From Sardina pilchardus (taxonomy: Eukaryota; Chordata; Actinopteri; Clupeiformes; Clupeidae): a stretch of 64,000 bases of DNA. Positions 60,987 through 64,000 of this stretch are shown in pieces (within the stretch, counting starts at the first letter, position 1; each line of letters begins with the position of its first letter). Location: contig NC_085002.1 in assembly GCF_963854185.1 (NCBI RefSeq), positions 15,795,025-15,859,024 on the forward strand. Direction: 5' to 3'. A program made the position numbers and the translations under genes. The notes under the pieces were generated by a model. It was not told the origin of the DNA, did no database searches, and saw only the letters and a list, made by a program, of their open reading frames with translations.

Positions 60987-63022
60987 GCTATACAATGATA
61001 TTTAATAAAATCAATAGGGGTACAGTTTCTTAAAATAACTTAATGTTAGTTATCTGTTCTGAAAATCAAACAGCAACGAGCCGAAGACAGAAAGGATTGG
61101 GGGAGAGGTTGGAAACACAAGGAGAGAAGGACAGTGGGCAGACAGATGGCAGAACAGGAGAGTTGAGAGGGGGAGTGAAATAGTGATGACCCCCACCGTG
61201 CTCTTCAGAGCCTCGACCTCACAGCTGAGGGCCTGGATCTGCCGGCGATACTCGTTGGACTCCTGCTTGGCCTGCCTCATGGCATCATTATTACGCTTAG
61301 CCGACTCTGTCAGGTCAGTAAACTGAAATGGCAAACAGGAAGAAATACAAGTTAAATGTATAGATATACAGCTTATACATAAATACATGTTATATCTAAG
61401 TAAAACAGTAAGTAGTCAGCTTGTGATGCTTTACACTGTTCATATTATCACTTGATTGCAGTGACTTTGTGTATGAACACTTAAAATGATTGAGTTGGAA
61501 CAACGCAAACTGTGTTGCCCCTATATCTGGACATAGAGATGTGTTAAAAACAACACAAGCTGTGTTGTTCAGCACATTCCTTTTAAGACTGTAAGTCCAT
61601 GGCTTTCAGTGCTCACCTTGGACTTGTACCACTCCTCAGACTCCTGCATGTTCTTGGAGGCGATGTTCTCGTACTGGGCCCGGATGTCCCTCAGGGCGGC
61701 GGTGAGGTCCGGACGGGCCTGCTGGGTCTCCACCTCAAACTTCATCTGCTGAGTCTGGTGAGTCACCTGCACGTCCTGGATCTCCTGCAGAAAGGGAGAG
61801 CATATGGCAACCACACGATCAGTTGCTACATTCATGAAAATGTGACAATGCGTTTTGTTTTTTAACTTAATTTAATTCAATAATTGTAAAATCTACACTT
61901 ACGTATGCTTGGGGGAATGTCATCAGTAGTGCATTGTGTTCTTGAGATAAATGCAGTTAATGTCCTTCATTGAGCAAGTTTGTTGTATGTATTTTGTTTG
62001 TTATATGTTTGCTGTAGGTATGTATTTGCATAAACAGGCACTCATGTAGTAAGTTCAATGGTAATGTCATGTAAGCAATCTTAATTTCATAACCTCGACA
62101 GCAGGCAGTGTTATCTAAACCTCTACTGAACACTCAGTACTGCCATTTGTTAAATGAATCTAGTAACTGAGCTGAGGCTTGTCTATGTTACTTCACATGG
62201 TGTTTTTGTTGTTTCCATGGTGCCGGTAGGTAACTCACCTCATCATGGAGCTTCTTGAGGAACTCGATCTCATCCATCAACGATTCGATTTTCCTCTCCA
62301 GCTCCAGACGAGACAGAGTGGCGTCGTCCACATCCTTCAGAGAGATAATGTACTCCATTATTTAATCACATTTATTGGTGTTATATTGCATCAACAGAGG
62401 TCAATGCTGTGTACACAAAGTGTAATGATGTCATGTCTGGACATTCAGTCGGCCATTGTGTCTGTACCCATTGTTAACATGTGAACTGACACAGGCATGG
62501 CAGGAGAATGTGATGGTCATATTTTCTTTTTTTAAGAAGCTTAATTTCTTTCATTGTGTGCTTCAGCAAAAAAAAATAGTTTTTTGTTGAAGTTCAGTCA
62601 ACAAAAGTTCAGTAATGTAAAGATGGTCCCTTACTACTCATTTGTTCTTTTGACAATCTTCCACCAGTCTTGCAAGTGTTAGCATTTTGGTTTCATATTA
62701 GTGTCAGACTGTTGCTGGCCACATGGTGTCACTATTTCTCCCAGGGAAAGCTTTGGGTGTGGTTCTTTCACAGTCATCCCATTGATTACTCAGGCGAAAC
62801 ATGATCTCATCAGTGAGCACTAACTGGTCACGTTTAGGATTTCATTTGTGTCAGAACACTTAAGTCCGAAATCTGGAATGTTTGTGAGTTTTTAGACAAA
62901 GTAAGTGGCAGTGAAAGGAGATATCTAAAGCTGAAAATAGATTAGTTTAGGTTATAGTTACCTTACGGAAGAGGACTAGGTTATTTTCAGCCTCCTGCTT
63001 CTTCTGCATTTCCTCATCGAAC
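59897..63022 (-). CDS. Type III intermediate filament protein, peripherin/desmin-like (exons 2-9, 5' end outside window)
   Basis: Exons are 62962-63022, 62239-62334, 61617-61784, 61197-61322, 60679-60899, 60436-60482, 60221-60294 and 59897-60070, giving 321 residues plus stop. Sizes 61, 96, 168, 126 and 221 nt follow the fixed type III gene layout. Exon 1 (head and coil 1A) is not in the window. The rod includes EIEFLKKLHDEEIQDVQ and PDLTAALRDIRAQYENIASK, and ends with the helix-termination motif EIATYRKLLEGEES. The tail keeps KKVVIKTVETRDGEVVKES, then becomes a Ser-Arg-Asp repeat. Such proteins dimerise as coiled coils and build cytoplasmic filaments. Exon 4 has 56 codons, as I recall for peripherin, against 54 in vimentin and desmin, and VVKESRKE resembles the peripherin tail. 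The synteny also fits peripherin, but desmin-like remains possible. Confidence 0.93.
59918..60020 (-). repeat. 9-bp coding repeat in the intermediate filament tail
   Basis: About a dozen degenerate copies of a 9-bp unit (gene strand tcccgtgac) encode Ser-Arg-Asp or Ser-His-Asp triplets near the C-terminus. Confidence 0.9.
60949..60985. repeat. (CA)n microsatellite
   Basis: About 18 CA units lie 50 bp outside exon 6 of the intermediate filament gene. Confidence 0.95.
61785..62238 (-). other. Intermediate filament introns
   Basis: The intron between exons 3 and 4 (61785-62238), like that between exons 2 and 3 (62335-62961), holds unique AT-rich sequence with no other feature seen. Confidence 0.5.
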
Positions 63023-64000
63023 CTTAGAGAAACAAGGAGAAAAAAGATTACAAAAACGTTTCCCGACGTATAATTTCCCTTTTTTGCCACTTTTATGGTG
63101 ATGTGTAATACATTTACCGTAATCTTGCAGTCTGAAATATGTTCTTTGAAATTCTAACATCGTTGAATTTCACACCATAATTTACAAATTGTGGTATAAA
63201 TTACTGTGTGAGAAAACAGATTAAACATGTTCCACACACATCAGGAATATAAACACATAGCATGCTTAGTGCATGTGCCAAGAGCCAGAGTGCAAGTCCG
63301 ACAGAAAGTGTACGTTGGTTTACTCAGGGATAAAAAAAAAAAGGAGCAAGGTAGCCAGCATACTAAGTGCTGTGTATGAATCATTATCTGACAGGTGCCA
63401 GATCATAGGTTCTTGTGCTAACATAGGCTGAGAGCATCAGCTGGCAAAGAGCCTTGGAATCAATTAGTTAATTTGATGGTCTGTAAAAGGATTTGGGACT
63501 GCGGCCAAATGTTGTTTGGGTGTGGCAAGGGGATGGGGAGGTGCGGGGGGGGTAATATCATTCAGAGGGGTAGGGCATCTTGGGCGGAGGCTCATTCAAC
63601 GCTGCATGGCACACTGGCTAAAATCTCAGAGGTCATACATGTACCCTCCCATGCACTTTGTCTGAGCACTTTTATTTGGTCAGAGGGACAATGCGCCATC
63701 TGGGACATTTGTCCTTTTAAACCATTGTGTCTTCCACTGGGAAGAGGCCAAGTTCTTGGCTTGGACAAAATAATCAGATCACGGGAGAAAACTGGCTGAC
63801 CCCTGATTGCATTCAGCTCGGCCCCTGCTGCCTCTGTGGTACATTAGCCATAATCCAGCGACAGGGTGGCTGGGTCTGCCATGACTCAGGGAAAATCACA
63901 CACGCACACACACACGCACACACACACACACACACGCACACACACATTTAAATCGAGATTTGGTTAATGCTCAGCAGCTACAGCTAAAGAGAGGACGGAA
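63023..64000 (-). other. Part of intermediate filament intron 1
   Basis: No coil 1A or head-coding exon is present up to the right edge. A (CA)n tract lies at 63899-63945. Confidence 0.6.

Overview
This window is chromosomal DNA from a ray-finned (teleost) fish. The evidence is vertebrate-type split genes with GT-AG introns, many (GT/CA)n microsatellites, fish-type foldback DNA transposons, tRNA-derived SINEs and an LTR retroelement. The species cannot be fixed from the sequence. All three protein genes lie on the minus strand. Read in transcription order (right to left) they are a type III intermediate filament gene (3' part only, first exon beyond the right edge), timeless, and tmem198.

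Region by region: 1-2831 is sequence downstream of tmem198, including its 3' UTR. 2832-7126 holds five coding exons of tmem198, giving a complete 342-residue seven-pass membrane protein. A likely non-coding first exon lies 16 kb upstream at about 22897-23300, so 7127-22896 would be a long 5' UTR intron; it contains two large palindromic DNA transposons and microsatellites but no recognisable gene. 23300-27530 is intergenic. 28146-52242 holds 29 coding exons of timeless (1248 residues), with non-coding 5' exons up to about 55100. 55245-58844 is intergenic. 58845-63022 holds exons 2-9 and the 3' UTR of the intermediate filament gene.

The most striking insertion is a 7,644-bp LTR element (34908-42551) in timeless intron 16, antisense to the gene. 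Its two LTRs are both 1,922 bp and show no difference by eye. It is flanked by a GAAT duplication, has a tRNA-Lys-type primer binding site and a polypurine tract, and has a 3.8-kb interior without recognisable polymerase. Timeless introns also hold a PIF/Harbinger-like MITE, two short palindromic elements, SINEs, a minisatellite flush with a splice acceptor, and a duplicated exon end with a disabled splice donor.

The three genes have unrelated cellular roles: cytoskeletal filament, replication-fork protection, and membrane/Wnt signalling. Their grouping resembles human 12q13 (PRPH, TIMELESS, TMEM198B pseudogene), so it reads as conserved synteny rather than a functional cluster. The other main novelty is the intermediate filament tail, which ends in a minisatellite-like Ser-Arg-Asp repeat.
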